Below, piece by piece: positions 37,118 through 47,800 of a stretch of 64,000 bases of DNA; the first letter of the stretch is position 1, and each line of letters opens with the position of its first letter. Position numbers and translations under genes: made by a program. The notes under the pieces were generated by a model. The model worked only from the letters and a program-made list of their open reading frames with translations, was not told where the DNA came from and did not search any database. Origin of the DNA: Coprinellus micaceus (taxonomy: Eukaryota; Basidiomycota; Agaricomycetes; Agaricales; Psathyrellaceae); NCBI GenBank assembly GCA_951394405.1, contig OX596334.1:1736001-1800000 (forward strand), read 5' to 3'.

Positions 37118-38143
37118 TCACAAAAGGTTCTCCGACTTCAGCACCCCCGAGACCATGTACGCCGACCGCCGCTCCCTGTCAATGCCCACCCAATCTCTAG
37201 ACGGTACATGCGGTATCTCCTCTACGCCGTACACGTAGACGTCGTCATCGTTTTCTGGTGGTGCGTCCATCCCTACGTCCCCTTCACCCTTCCTTTCCGC
37301 CTCCTCCTTTGCCTTCGCCTCAGCCTCTTTTCGTTTCCGATCTTCCTCTGGATCCCATAGAACATCCTCCCACTGCTCTGGCCCAACGGTCACCGCAAAG
37401 ATAACCGCGCCGGCCATGTTGGGAAGGATAGAGCTGAGCATGTTGGAGACGATTCCGTCGAGACGCGTCCCGTTATGCAGCTGCTGGACAGGGATGGGGA
37501 GGTACTCTGCCTCAAGCAGCATACCCTTCAATAGATCTTTGCTCTTCACCAACCCAATCCTCACCACCCAGTCCGTTCCGATAGCAAAAACCTTGCCTTC
37601 GACGATGAGCTCCGCAGCCGCAAAGGGGTTGTTCTGGTGGGGTGCCCCTGCGCCTCCCTTGCCTGGACCAGCACCTCCGCCAGTCGGTCCCATTCCCAGC
37701 CCTGTCCCCGCACCCATACTGATCGTCCCCAAGTTCTGCACCGCACCAGCTGCGTGGCGTACTGGCATCCATCTCGCCTTAAGCATCACAAGGAGGTTCT
37801 CCAAGCTCCCTGGAGGTCTGAGCGTGATGAGGGTGTTGCGAAAGTGTGTAAACTTCCCTCCCCGTTGCTCTGCCTCTACATGCAAGGGAGCGACGAGGTC
37901 CTCGAGAAGCACAAAGACGACATCGTGGTTCGTAATGGTGATCATGATTCGTTCGTTGTTGTGTGAAGAGGGCCCGAGGTTGGGTTGGTTGGGGTCCAGC
38001 CCGAACGTCGAGCGGTAGGATTTGAGGGAGAGGTGCCATCGGCCTACATGGGTGCCATTGTGATTGACGCGGATATTGTGCTCGACCTTGGCGAGAGAGT
38101 CGGCATCGGCGTTGACCCAGCGTGCGAGGCCACTGTATCCCAT
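37118..38143 (-). CDS. MED20: Mediator complex subunit 20 (Med20, TBP-related factor-like)
   Basis: An uninterrupted frame gives about 341 residues from the ATG at 38143 (MGYSGLARWV; metazoan Med20 likewise begins with MGV/MGY). The middle holds GRWHLSLKSYRSTF and later GTDWVVRIGLV followed by KGMLLEAEYLPIPVQQL. These match the conserved strand pairs of Med20 (a D-x-x-V-x-x-G-x-V turn, then G-x-x-x-E-x-E-Y). Med20 belongs to the Mediator head module, next to Med18, and links activators to RNA polymerase II. Compared with animal Med20 it has a Gly-rich insert (about residues 150-185) and an acidic/basic low-complexity stretch near the end. The stop at 37118-37120 overlaps a GTGAGT donor-like site, so a short 3' exon is possible. 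Longer 5' starts are not in better context. Confidence 0.7.
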   Translation of the reverse strand: MGYSGLARWVNADADSLAKVEHNIRVNHNGTHVGRWHLSLKSYRSTFGLDPNQPNLGPSSHNNERIMITITNHDVVFVLLEDLVAPLHVEAEQRGGKFTHFRNTLITLRPPGSLENLLVMLKARWMPVRHAAGAVQNLGTISMGAGTGLGMGPTGGGAGPGKGGAGAPHQNNPFAAAELIVEGKVFAIGTDWVVRIGLVKSKDLLKGMLLEAEYLPIPVQQLHNGTRLDGIVSNMLSSILPNMAGAVIFAVTVGPEQWEDVLWDPEEDRKRKEAEAKAKEEAERKGEGDVGMDAPPENDDDVYVYGVEEIPHVPSRDWVGIDRERRSAYMVSGVLKSENLL

Positions 38144-38442
38144 GGACGACGCGCTCTTCCTCGTCGTTGGTGGTTTGGGCGCTAGTTGGGTTGATGATGG
38201 CGGATGGCAGACGCAGGTTATTGCTACCGACACATGCCATCTGTCCGATCACGAGGGGCTGCGTCAAGCGTTCAGCCGAACTTTGACTTGAACAGCACCT
38301 AGGATTTTGTTCCAACTTCGTGCGCCCAGAGAGTCGTAGATAAAAGTAAGCACATGGTACCACTACACGACGAAAACGATGCTAACAATATAACTGACTA
38401 ACAGACAAATAAAATAGCAGTCCTTGAGTTCTCGAGACGCTG

Positions 38443-38985
38443 TTAGTTCTCCTTTCCGCCTCTGGTCGTCGGTTCTAAGACATCTCCTTGAGCATTTTCG
38501 CGCCCTTCGCCTGGGTTAGCAGCTCTCTTCATCCGGTCATAGTCAGGACCACCGGGGTCGGCAGTGATAACGGCGTTGAGATGGATGATGTCGACCATAC
38601 CGTGGCTCTTGGGCCGAGCCTTGCTGAAGCCGACGCCACTGGGTTTGGTTGCGAGGCCATTGTTTTGCGAGTCGCTGTCTTTCATGGGGCGCTTCTTGCT
38701 TCGACTATCGCCGTCGTGGCCCCTGCTTGTTTTGCGCTTAGTGCCGAGCCACCGCATGGCTTTCTTGCCGGCAGTCCCACCTTGCGCAACCTCCTTGGCC
38801 AAGGGCTCCCGGCACCGACCTCCACCTTCGTTCGCAGTCCCAATGTCTCTGACTGACCCTTCCCTCGCTGTGTCTCTCTCGCCCTCCTGCTCCGTGCTCT
38901 CCGGTGCATTGGTCCCATCCTCCACCTCAACCGTTGCAGTAGGCTTACACGAGGGGGTGTTGCCCGAGCAGCCCGAGCTACTCAA
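38443..38985 (-). CDS. Small charged protein, 5' end unresolved
   Basis: A 180-codon frame rich in Glu, Lys, Ser, Gly and Asp ends in TAA... at 38443. It contains a basic cluster (GTKRKTSRGHDGDSRSKKRP) that could be a nuclear localisation signal, and a conserved-looking tail (MVDIIHLNAVITADPGG). The frame is open upstream to about 39024 but lacks an ATG there; an acceptor-like GAGTAG precedes it, so a small 5' exon is likely. Composition is that of a disordered nuclear protein. A comparably long frame on the opposite strand is Pro/Leu/Ser-rich and judged a shadow. Function unknown. Confidence 0.45.
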   Translation of the reverse strand: MSSSGCSGNTPSCKPTATVEVEDGTNAPESTEQEGERDTAREGSVRDIGTANEGGGRCREPLAKEVAQGGTAGKKAMRWLGTKRKTSRGHDGDSRSKKRPMKDSDSQNNGLATKPSGVGFSKARPKSHGMVDIIHLNAVITADPGGPDYDRMKRAANPGEGRENAQGDVLEPTTRGGKEN

Positions 38986-39220
38986 CCCTAGGACCCCGTT
39001 AGCGGTTTCGGCTACGGGGTCCTACTCCCCTTTATGGAAATCCATCAAACGCGGCATGGTGCCGAAGCCCCTGTCTCAAACGCGAGGTTGAGCTGAGGAG
39101 AACATGTCGACTCAATCCATATGTTCTTCATCCGTTCACCAACCATAATAGGTATTCTGTATGCGCAGTAAAGTAGTATAATAGGCTCCATTATTTTCAC
39201 AAATTCATCGCACTGTTGCA

Positions 39221-39754
39221 ATGCCGCCCAAGTACGATGGCGTCCCCTTCTCCGGGCCTCCAAAATACGCCGTTTTCCGCACGAACGCTGGCCGTCGCGA
39301 AGATAAAGTCCAAATATTCCACCTCAGTGGTGACACTAAGTTCGAGCTACTTCAGTGCCCCACCTGTCTCCAGTTTCTCAGGCTCTTGGACTCCAGTGGG
39401 CAACCATACTTCAATCATCGGGGTAGCAAGCAATGTGAGAAAGCATTGAACAAATTGGTGCGAGAACGAACGAAGCGCATGATTATGTCAACGTTTATAT
39501 CCTCGCAGGAGGAGGCGCAACTAGGAATCACGAAGGAGGAAACCCAAGCCTTCCGCGATTCGTTTGAGCCGCGCTTCCAGGAAGCGATGATTTTCGGCTA
39601 TATGAAGAGGAGGCGAAGCGTGCGAGATCCGCTTCGAGTGCTCAGACAACTTCACGGCCAAAGAAAATGTCGAAAAAAGGTTGAAATTTATGTATATATG
39701 TACAAATGCATGCAGGTTCACCGCTCTACATATCGCGCCCCTTTCGCTATCTAA
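39221..39754 (+). CDS. Small protein with a possible C2HC zinc knuckle
   Basis: A frame of 177 codons starts with ATG 39221 (MPPKYDGVPFSGPPKYAVF). Residues about 45-75 contain CPTC, then YFNHRGSKQC, spacing that could bind one zinc through C-x2-C, His and Cys. A Lys/Arg/Glu-rich helical part follows. Near the end a GTTGAA...GCAG stretch (39681-39714) could be a very short intron that would replace the last residues. No family is recognised. The flanking gene on the right is convergent. Confidence 0.55.
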   Translation: MPPKYDGVPFSGPPKYAVFRTNAGRREDKVQIFHLSGDTKFELLQCPTCLQFLRLLDSSGQPYFNHRGSKQCEKALNKLVRERTKRMIMSTFISSQEEAQLGITKEETQAFRDSFEPRFQEAMIFGYMKRRRSVRDPLRVLRQLHGQRKCRKKVEIYVYMYKCMQVHRSTYRAPFAI

Positions 39755-39834
39755 GCGCGCATCGGCAGAGGTGCAAGCCGTGATGGCATCAGGACCCCGA
39801 CTGCCTTCGGGATGCCAGCTGGCTGGTGAGGTTG

Positions 39835-40446
39835 TTATTTCCGATTTGCTCGGACGACACCCCCTTGCTTACAGGTACCGTCCGTCTCTGAGGGTCTCTT
39901 CACATCCCCGCCGACGACCTCCTTCTCCGCTACTTTATTGTCGAGGTTATCGTTGGAAGCGCTCTCCCCGACACCCCCAGTCTGCGGATGTGAACCAACA
40001 CCTATGGTCCGTTTATTCGCCGTCTTCTTCTTGTACTCGTCGATCAGCTCTTGAGCCTCTTTCGCTTCCCTCTTCTGGTCCTCCTGCATCTTCCTAGCCT
40101 TCCCTTTTCCTTCCCTTATCTTCTCCTGGAGAAGCTCAGTGGCCTTCCTCACCTTTGGTCCCACAGAGTCCCCCCTCAGATGAGCGCCAAGCCTTTTCGC
40201 CGTCTGGAGGTCGGCACTCCCGTCTTCTAGATCCTGAAGCAGCCCTGTGACATGTTCTTTGGAGCAGATGCTGGGACAACCTGCGCTTGTCTTGAAGGCA
40301 ATGGCGCTAACCTTCTTGACTGCCCGCTCGGCATGACGTTTGACTACACCGTCCGGGTCTCCTTGGTTAGCATAGTTCTTGAGCTCGGCGTAAGTCATCC
40401 GGTCGTCTTTCCTCTCTACCCGAGGAGGGTGATTACCAGCAGGCAT
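39835..40446 (-). CDS. Single-exon helical, Lys/Glu-rich protein
   Basis: A frame of 203 codons has its ATG at 40446 (MPAGNHPPRVERKD) and stops at 39835. Residues 15-60 form a compact start with a Cys pair (CPSIC). Residues 70-140 are a long charged helix (KATELLQEKIREGKGKARKM and following), probably coiled coil. The tail is Gly/Asn/Lys-rich. No known domain is seen. It is a plausible stand-alone gene because codon-position composition and ATG context are good and no competing frame is longer. Confidence 0.5.
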   Translation of the reverse strand: MPAGNHPPRVERKDDRMTYAELKNYANQGDPDGVVKRHAERAVKKVSAIAFKTSAGCPSICSKEHVTGLLQDLEDGSADLQTAKRLGAHLRGDSVGPKVRKATELLQEKIREGKGKARKMQEDQKREAKEAQELIDEYKKKTANKRTIGVGSHPQTGGVGESASNDNLDNKVAEKEVVGGDVKRPSETDGTCKQGGVVRANRK

Positions 40447-42012
40447 GGCGTCGGGTGCAGAGGGAGGGTGTATGAGTAGGACGTGAGTGGCTGGGGAACA
40501 GTGGGAGGCGGAACGACGATGAGAAGTCTGTAATGCGCTCGTCTTTTAACTCGTCCTGTTGATCTGCGATGCCCATGCCACAGTACTCGCGATCAAAAGA
40601 CTTTGTTTATTTGAAAACGGGCCTTAAATCAAAGGTCATCGATAGACTCATTGCCCGGTGCTTGCGGGTCGCTATGGTGGAATACCTTGATTTCAAGTGG
40701 CCTTTGTCAAGCGACGTCAGTAAACATATTTGAATGCCGTCGATAAATTCGATGGCAATGCATTGTATGAGCTTGGTAGAAGCCAGCTACGGCGCCGTAG
40801 CTCTCGCTTCGTGGCCTTCCCACCTAGCTTTGTTTGAAGTTGGGAAAGATCTAACAATCCACCATACTCAAAGAAAAATGACGCCGAAGGGGTGGTCAAG
40901 AAATGCCGACAGGGCGCCCCGTTGGACAGCATCTGCTGGACGATTAACCGAATTTGCTGGCATATTGATGAGATGGTCCATCTGAGGGCGCTTGTTTGCA
41001 CACTTGGACCTACCTTTAGCGCGCGGGTTAAACACAGCACTTGGGCTCATTCAGGCGAAAATTTCCAACAGTATCCTTCCGTAGAAAACTGACTTTGGGA
41101 ACCTCGAAGCAAGGTTGGGGCGTTTCAGTGGCGACGAAGCCTAGAGGGACGTTTGTCTGGCGATGCAACTCCCCGACACTCGACCCAACCCAAAGCACCC
41201 GAGTGCCACTGTGGCTCTTCCCCCGAGCCGACTCGGTGACCTGAGATCCGAGCCGATCTAGTGTGCCAGAAAGGGATGGTATGCCTCTACCAACGTCCGC
41301 AGAGGGATTGAGGGAGTCGGTGTTCTTTGTGCGTTACGGCGCGTCCCTTTCACCACGGTCTACGAAGCCCAGCGACCGCCCTTGTTCCGTTGTGGGCGCG
41401 TCTCCTCCTTGTTGGACAATTGTCATGCCTCCGTTTTGTCCACTTTACTGAGAGCATTGAGGGTCGTCCGTGGTGATCTTGGTTTTGTGCTAGCAATCTG
41501 GGAACTTCCGTGGAGGCTTGGCTAGAGAAGCGTGGGGTGGTGACTCAGAGGTTCCGGTGGAACGGGACACGGAGGACTTGGCCGAGGCAAAGTCCCGAAA
41601 TATGCGCTCGCGTCGCATAAAGGTCGTCTCAATAAAACCTTACCATTTCTTCCCAATGTTTAGGGCGAGAGCTCCGTCCCGAAGCTATTTTCGCACAGTT
41701 CTGATGGCAAAGTTGAGCTGGTTCCACGGGCGCCTATTTCACAATTGCGTGACATCTGAAGATAGATTAGTGTTGGAAAGGAGCGCAACGCATCACGAGT
41801 ACGCACCAGTATAGAAGGCATCACATTAGGAGTGTTCATGTAGGTAAGATATCATGTAGGTAAGATAAGTCATGGTCCTTTGAAAACTACCATCGAGAAT
41901 GAGCCGAGAGAAGGGAAAGGTGTGTTATGGAAGCGGTAAGGCAAATATCAATTCACTAGTTCGATCACAGCACACGTGAAAGCAGCTCAGAGGAAAGCGC
42001 AGCCCCTCCGCA
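40447..42012. other. Intergenic, no supported gene
   Basis: Short frames only. At 41836-41867 a 16-bp unit (TCATGTAGGTAAGATA) is repeated twice in tandem. Confidence 0.5.
41836..41867. repeat. Tandem duplication of a 16-bp unit
   Basis: TCATGTAGGTAAGATA occurs twice without a gap, read directly; it lies downstream of the Yrb2-like gene's stop codon. Confidence 0.95.
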
Positions 42013-44359
42013 TTATACCGCCGACGACGCTTCCTCTGCGGTTGGAATGTTCGCATTGACCTCTTCCAAGAACTCGCTCGCGATTTTGGGGTTCGAAACC
42101 TATGAGGGAGGGAAGAAGAATGAGAAAAGGAGAGCATAAAGGGAGCAGAGGAACACACCTTCAAATTATAATGCGTAGTCTTGCCGCTTTCGATGACGCT
42201 AAACCTGACATATCGCGGATCTTGTGCGGCCACGCACTTCATCCCAGGGAAAAGGGTAACGTTCAGCAGCAAGGCGAATACCGCATCTTTTCGCATAACT
42301 GAAGGGACGTGGATGGTGACATTAGCACGCATCCGGGAACACAGTATCGCTACTCACCCAAGCGAGGGCTGCTTCCGTCCGCCCTCTTTACGTTTAGCCT
42401 GATGATACCTGTCCCACGTTCCTTCCAGCTTGAACCGTCCAGAGCAAAGAGCTTCCCGCGCACTTGGAGGATCGTCTCCTCGTCCTCCTCACCTGTGACG
42501 ACTGCGGAGAGATCACGTCAGATGGGAAGCTTGCATTAGGAAGTAGATCAGATAGAACCTACCGTCCTGCTCTTCAAGGTTCACTTTACGCTGATCATCA
42601 TCTTCGGCCTCATCATCCCCAGCTCCCGCGGCCCTTAGCCTCTCTCCGAAGGTGGACGTCTGCGTCTCCTCTCCGTCCTCTGCATCCTCATCCTCCGCGT
42701 CCTCTCCTTGTTCCTTGTCCTTGCTTCCGAAGACACTGGCAAGACTCCCGGTCCTACTCCCAAACACATTCGATGAAGAGCCTCCGCCACCAAACACATT
42801 CGCGGGGGGTGCGTCGTCGGTTTTGACCTTCTTGGGGGTATGGAGTGCGGCTGCGAAACCTTGCGATCCTACTGAGGCATACGACCCAAAAGGGTTCGCG
42901 TTGAGAGAGCTGTTGCGCCTTGGGGGGGACTTGGCGCGCCCTAGCTTGGAGGTGCTACCTAACACCGGAGATTTGGATCGCGTGACTCCAGAAAATGGTG
43001 AGGCAGCGCCTGAGAATGACTCGAACCCACTTCGTTTGGAGGTGGGTGCGGCATTGAAGCCCTGGCTCTGAGAAATGGAGGCAACGGAGGAGAAGGGAGA
43101 GGCCGACCCTGCGAAGGCTTCAAAGCCGGAACGAGAGGTCGAGGCCGCGGCCAAGGTGGGAGGCGTCGAGGAGCCAGACTTAGAAGAGGACGCCAACACG
43201 TTGCCTTTGACGTTTGCGAATGGCGAGCTAGTTGATGCGTACGCCATGAAGCCACTCTATACGTTCATGAACATTCCGTAAGAAATGAGTTGGTCACAAT
43301 ACGCACCAGCTTTGGAACCTTGGGGGATGGGGGTGATGTCCTCTCGGTGGGTTTAGGGTCGGGGGTTGGTGAGGCGTCCCTCTCCTCCTTGTGCGTGGAC
43401 TCCTGCTCCTTGGGGGCATCGTCGGGCGGGCCTGTGCTGGTACCCCGCTCCAAAAATTTACGCTTCAGGCCCTTCTCCGCGCTACTATCTGGTCCAAGGG
43501 TCGAGTCGGCAGTCGCCACAGATACCTCCTCTGCAGGCTGGGCTTCTTGCACATCCACAGCAATAGGTTCGGCCTTCTCAAGCACGGGCGCCGCCTCCAG
43601 AAGCCCCTCTCCCTGGGTCTGTGCTGCCTCTTCGATCATCTCTTCGTCGCTCTGCTGCTTCGTCCAGTTCAGCTCGCCGACACCCTGGCTGATTTGCCTG
43701 ACCTTGATCTTCATCTCCGCGCGCGGGGAGACCATGATATTCAAGGGTGGGGAGACGGAATGAGAGCGCGATGGGGATCCCGGGATAGCATTGTCTACAT
43801 TGACAGCATCCTCTTCAGCGGTAGGGTCCAGTCGTCTCCGGTTCTTTTTCGCTGGGACTCTTGAATCTTTTCGTTCACGAGTGGCAGGATCGGGGTCCTG
43901 GCAGGAAGTCCGTGCAGCACGGTCAGAATACGAACGCAGAACGACGAAAAAGTGGGGATCCCATGGGATGGGATGGACAGTATGACCCCCAACAAGCCGA
44001 CAAGGAGAAATGGACGGAATATTGTATTGCAAAAGTTCAAATTCAGGGTTAAGGGAATGAGATAGAGCCTGATAACAAAAGCACCCTGAAATTGAGAAGG
44101 AGTTGGCCACGAACCTGGGGTGCAGAGGGCGATGATACAGGTTCCAACGACGTGTCACGATTCCGCTTTCTCGACAGCCTGAGCTCTACAGAATTGCAGT
44201 AAAGAATATGTGAGCGAAGCCCCCAAATGACGAGGAGCTCCGGCATGACCAGCACATACCTGCGTCTGTTTGCTCTGTTCCCGATGGCGGTGACGGTGTC
44301 GGCGACGTGCTCTTGGGGTCGTTGGCATGTTTCTGAGGTATATCCTGGGGTTCTGACAT
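42013..44359 (-). CDS. RanBP3/Yrb2/Hba1-like Ran-binding protein
   Basis: Seven exons keep phase: 44359-44260, 44185-44115, 43897-43307, 43256-42563, 42501-42358, 42298-42159 and 42099-42013, about 608 residues. The N-terminal half is acidic and disordered with a Lys/Arg block (KKNRRRLD) and a KRKFLERGTS motif of the kind seen in Yrb2-type proteins. The middle has repeated S-P-F and V-F-G pieces (ASPFSG, SNVFGS) resembling FG-type nucleoporin sequence. The C-terminus is a RanBP1 domain: EEDEETILQVRGKLFAL, GTGIIRLNVKR, then the ALLLNVTLFPGMKC and VRFSVIESGKTTHYNLK strands. Yrb2/RanBP3 stabilise Crm1-RanGTP-cargo complexes in the nucleus and support export. Symbol left blank because the orthology is inferred from domain order only. 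Confidence 0.8.
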
Positions 44360-44895
44360 CGTAGAACACGTTGCCGAGGACAGAGAAGATGATGGTCGGC
44401 GTTGAGAATGCGAAGTCCACCATTGAACCCTCAATATCCTCATTCGGCAACGGCCGACATTGATTGGTTCCGTCCTCATCCCAGCGCCCACTGGCAAGTC
44501 CACCAACTTGTCTGCTAGAAGTCAACAAACCCAAGGCTGACGAACATTATTTAATGATGTTTCCTCTATCAAACCGACGTAAGATTATGAATAGATATGC
44601 GTGTCTGTGTCTATATCCTCGGTCGAGGGGAAGGTTTCGGGGAATGCATGAACGTCCATGTCAATGTGTATGTATCGTAGATGGAAAGTTGGCAGCTCCG
44701 AAAAGTGAGAGGAAAGCATAAGGAGTACAGAATAATGATAGTAATACACCCTGAGCAGCCATAAAAATGCAAAGTACCGAAGAAAGGAGAAAACGAAGCA
44801 CCGACTTACAATGCCAAATAAACATTAGATAACTAGGTATACCGGAATTAAGGTGACGTAGACCTCCCCATCCACATGAGGGTCGAAGTCTGTGG
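44360..44895. other. Intergenic between Yrb2-like and histidine kinase genes
   Basis: Upstream flank of the Yrb2-like gene and 3' flank of the kinase, both minus strand. The short plus-strand frame at 44464-44721 has no motif. Confidence 0.5.
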
Positions 44896-47800
44896 TCATG
44901 ATGGAGGAGGCGAACTTGAAGGCCCAGGTAACAAGTGACCTGACTCGGAAGCTGGCAGCTGTGGTGACAACCCAACGTCTTTTAGTTGAGAGGTATGACT
45001 GCAGCCTGAGAATGATTGATCCAGATTGAATGACCTGGGCCAGTCCTTCCGTCGGTCTTCCGCTGCAGCCAGAGTCTCTCTTAGAGCACGCTCGAGCACA
45101 GGCTTCGTCAGAATCCTAAATAATAATAAAAAGGAAGCCTTCAATCATCATGGACCCAGACAGAAACCAACTCCCAACGCACCTGTCAACACCAGCGGCC
45201 ATGTACTCTTTCTGATCTATAAACCCAAACAAAGTCAAAAACCCAAGTCAACGCTTGGGAAGGCAGCCAAAAGACGTACCGGTCAACAACGCATTCCCCG
45301 TAACCCCCACAACAAAGTCCTTCCTCCCTAATTCCCTCAACCTCTCCACTGCCTTGACACCAGACATCACGGGCATCTGATTGTCCAGGAAGATAACCGC
45401 AAACTTCATCTCCTGCGGCGGGGGACCAAGAGCTGCAATGACTGGGTCCACATCCGCCTCTTCTTGGAACCGCACACCCGGATTTGTGCCCTCTCTGCTG
45501 CTGGTAGACCCTTCCTGCAGTGGGCCATCACCAGTCACAGCTCCTCCCTCCACAAGCATCTTCTCCTCCTCCTTCGACGGGGTCGTCGGGACACCTGCGT
45601 ACCCCTTAACACCCAAGACTAGGTCGACGGCCATGACGCCATTTTCCGCCGTGGTGACCAAACATCCCAGCCTCGACAGAATCCTCGTCATAAGCGTCCT
45701 CGTCAATGGGTCATCATCAACGACTAAGACATGCATGCCAGGTTCCACGTTCACGGCAGCTGTCGACGATTCCGGGCTTCCATGTGCGAAGCAGTTATCG
45801 AAGGCTGTCATGGGGGACGTGCTTATGGAGGAGCCAGTCATGGAGGTCTTGTACGTCGAATTCGTGGGTGGGGGCTGGTTCTCTAGTGAGTTACTAGAGA
45901 ATGACCGTGGACTGGGGAGAGGGACGTATGTTGGCCTCGCAATGGGGCCTATTAGAGAGTCCACAAGGGTCGAAGGTGTCAACTCGGTGGACGTCGCTGC
46001 CTCGAGACCGGGCGGCACATCGAGTCGACCAGGGGGCGAAGGAAGAAGCTGTGAATGCGAAGAGTTGAGGATCGCATCCGACAAGATAGGGCCCCCATCC
46101 ACTGGACACGTCGGCCCCGCCGGATCGGTCGGTGGTGGAATCCCTTCGGGAGCCACGGTATGTTTCGAGGTTCGACTCATCACCAAGTCCAGCGTTGCAC
46201 CTATCGAGGAAACAGCGTCAGTCAGAGGTCAGCGCTTCAGCAGTCACTAACACCAACCTTGAGTTTGCTGCGTGTTCTCCTTCAACCCCAAATTATACAA
46301 CGCATGATGCTCCCTCATCGCGTCACTCCTCGCCTGCTTCTCCCTCAGCGCCACCGCGGCGTCTGGGGCAACAATCCCGATCTTATCATTCAACGGCGTC
46401 TCGAATAGCCCAAGATGATGTTCCTTTGCACCCTTCCCGTCCGAGGTATTCCTCCGGTGTCCCGATCGCCCTCTCCCCTTCCTCTCTCCCTTACCATTCT
46501 CACCACCATGGCCATCCGCTCCGCCAGCGCCGCCGTGATCTCCCTTGCCCCGATGGCCACGACCATCCTTCGGTGAAGCGGATCCGGGAGGAGAGCCATC
46601 ACCTCTATGCCCACCGTTTCCAGTCGTGTTACTCTCCGTCCTGGTCGCAAAGGTGCGTTTGCCCACGCCAAGCGGCAGCTCAACCCAGAACGTACTTCCC
46701 TCACCCGGCTTGGAGCGCACACCAAGCCTCCCCCCACTGAACTTGACAATCTGCCGGACGAGCGCGAGGCCGAGGCCCGTTCCTTTGCCACCTTGCTGAA
46801 TGCCTTGTTCAGTCTGGTTGAAGGCAGCTACAACGGCGAAGTAATATCAACGATTAGTCGTAGGGTATGGTGGAAATTTCACTCACAGAATAGCTTGCTA
46901 TGCAACATGTCCTCGTACTTAATCCCACACCCCGTATCCGAAACCTCAATCCTCACAACTATATTCTCCACTGACTTCGCCTCAGTCCGCGTAATGAAGT
47001 CATGTTGCGTCAAATGATCCGCCGACAGTGGTTGTCCGCGTTCTGGGTCATCGCCATCGTGATATCGTTCCTTGACACTTGCAGGGTCACCATTCGAAGC
47101 CAGTGGTGGGTACGCATGCGACTGAGATGGCTGCTGTTCGACTGTATGAGGATCGCTTTCGGTTGCAACGGTTTCGGTGCCCAAGACAGCATCCAATGGG
47201 TCCTGGTCGGCCAGGAGTGCGGGCAAAATCAGCTTCGTCGTGAGCGTAATCGTTCCACCTGTGGGTGTGAATTTGCATGCGTTGCTCGAAAGGTTCGTGA
47301 TAATCTGGCCCAGCCTCAACTCATCCCCAGTAACCACGCCATCGACGTCCGGGTGCTCGAGGATGTGTTTCCGGATGGACTTTTTGTCGACACCCATAGC
47401 CTCATATGCGAGCCGTCTTGCGACCTAAACAACGTTGCGTTGGGTTAAATGTGTTCGATCGATAGGAACTTGGGGTATCTTACTTTGTCAATATTAGGAT
47501 CGAGCGAAGTCACCAACTTGATGCCACGAGACTTCGTCGCCATACCGAGGGTTTCATTGACAGTGCGCAGGACTTGATGAAAGGCAAAAGGCTACCGGGG
47601 AACGTGTCAATATCTCGCTTACTAGATCCGCACTGGGTGGTGATCGCCTAACGACGGGCTAGCTTGGGCACCAAGTTTAACTCACCTTGGACGAAAACTC
47701 AAACCTCCCACTATCCAGTCGGTTACTACCCAGGTGAAGAACCGTCAGCAAATTCTTCGGCTACGGCCAACTGCGACGATCGGAAATCGAGGCGCGTGAA

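Noticed and set aside
38564..39091. Plus-strand frame of 175 codons opposite the small charged protein
   Set aside because: Leu/Pro/Ser-rich without motif; the minus frame has a nuclear-protein-like composition and a defined basic cluster.
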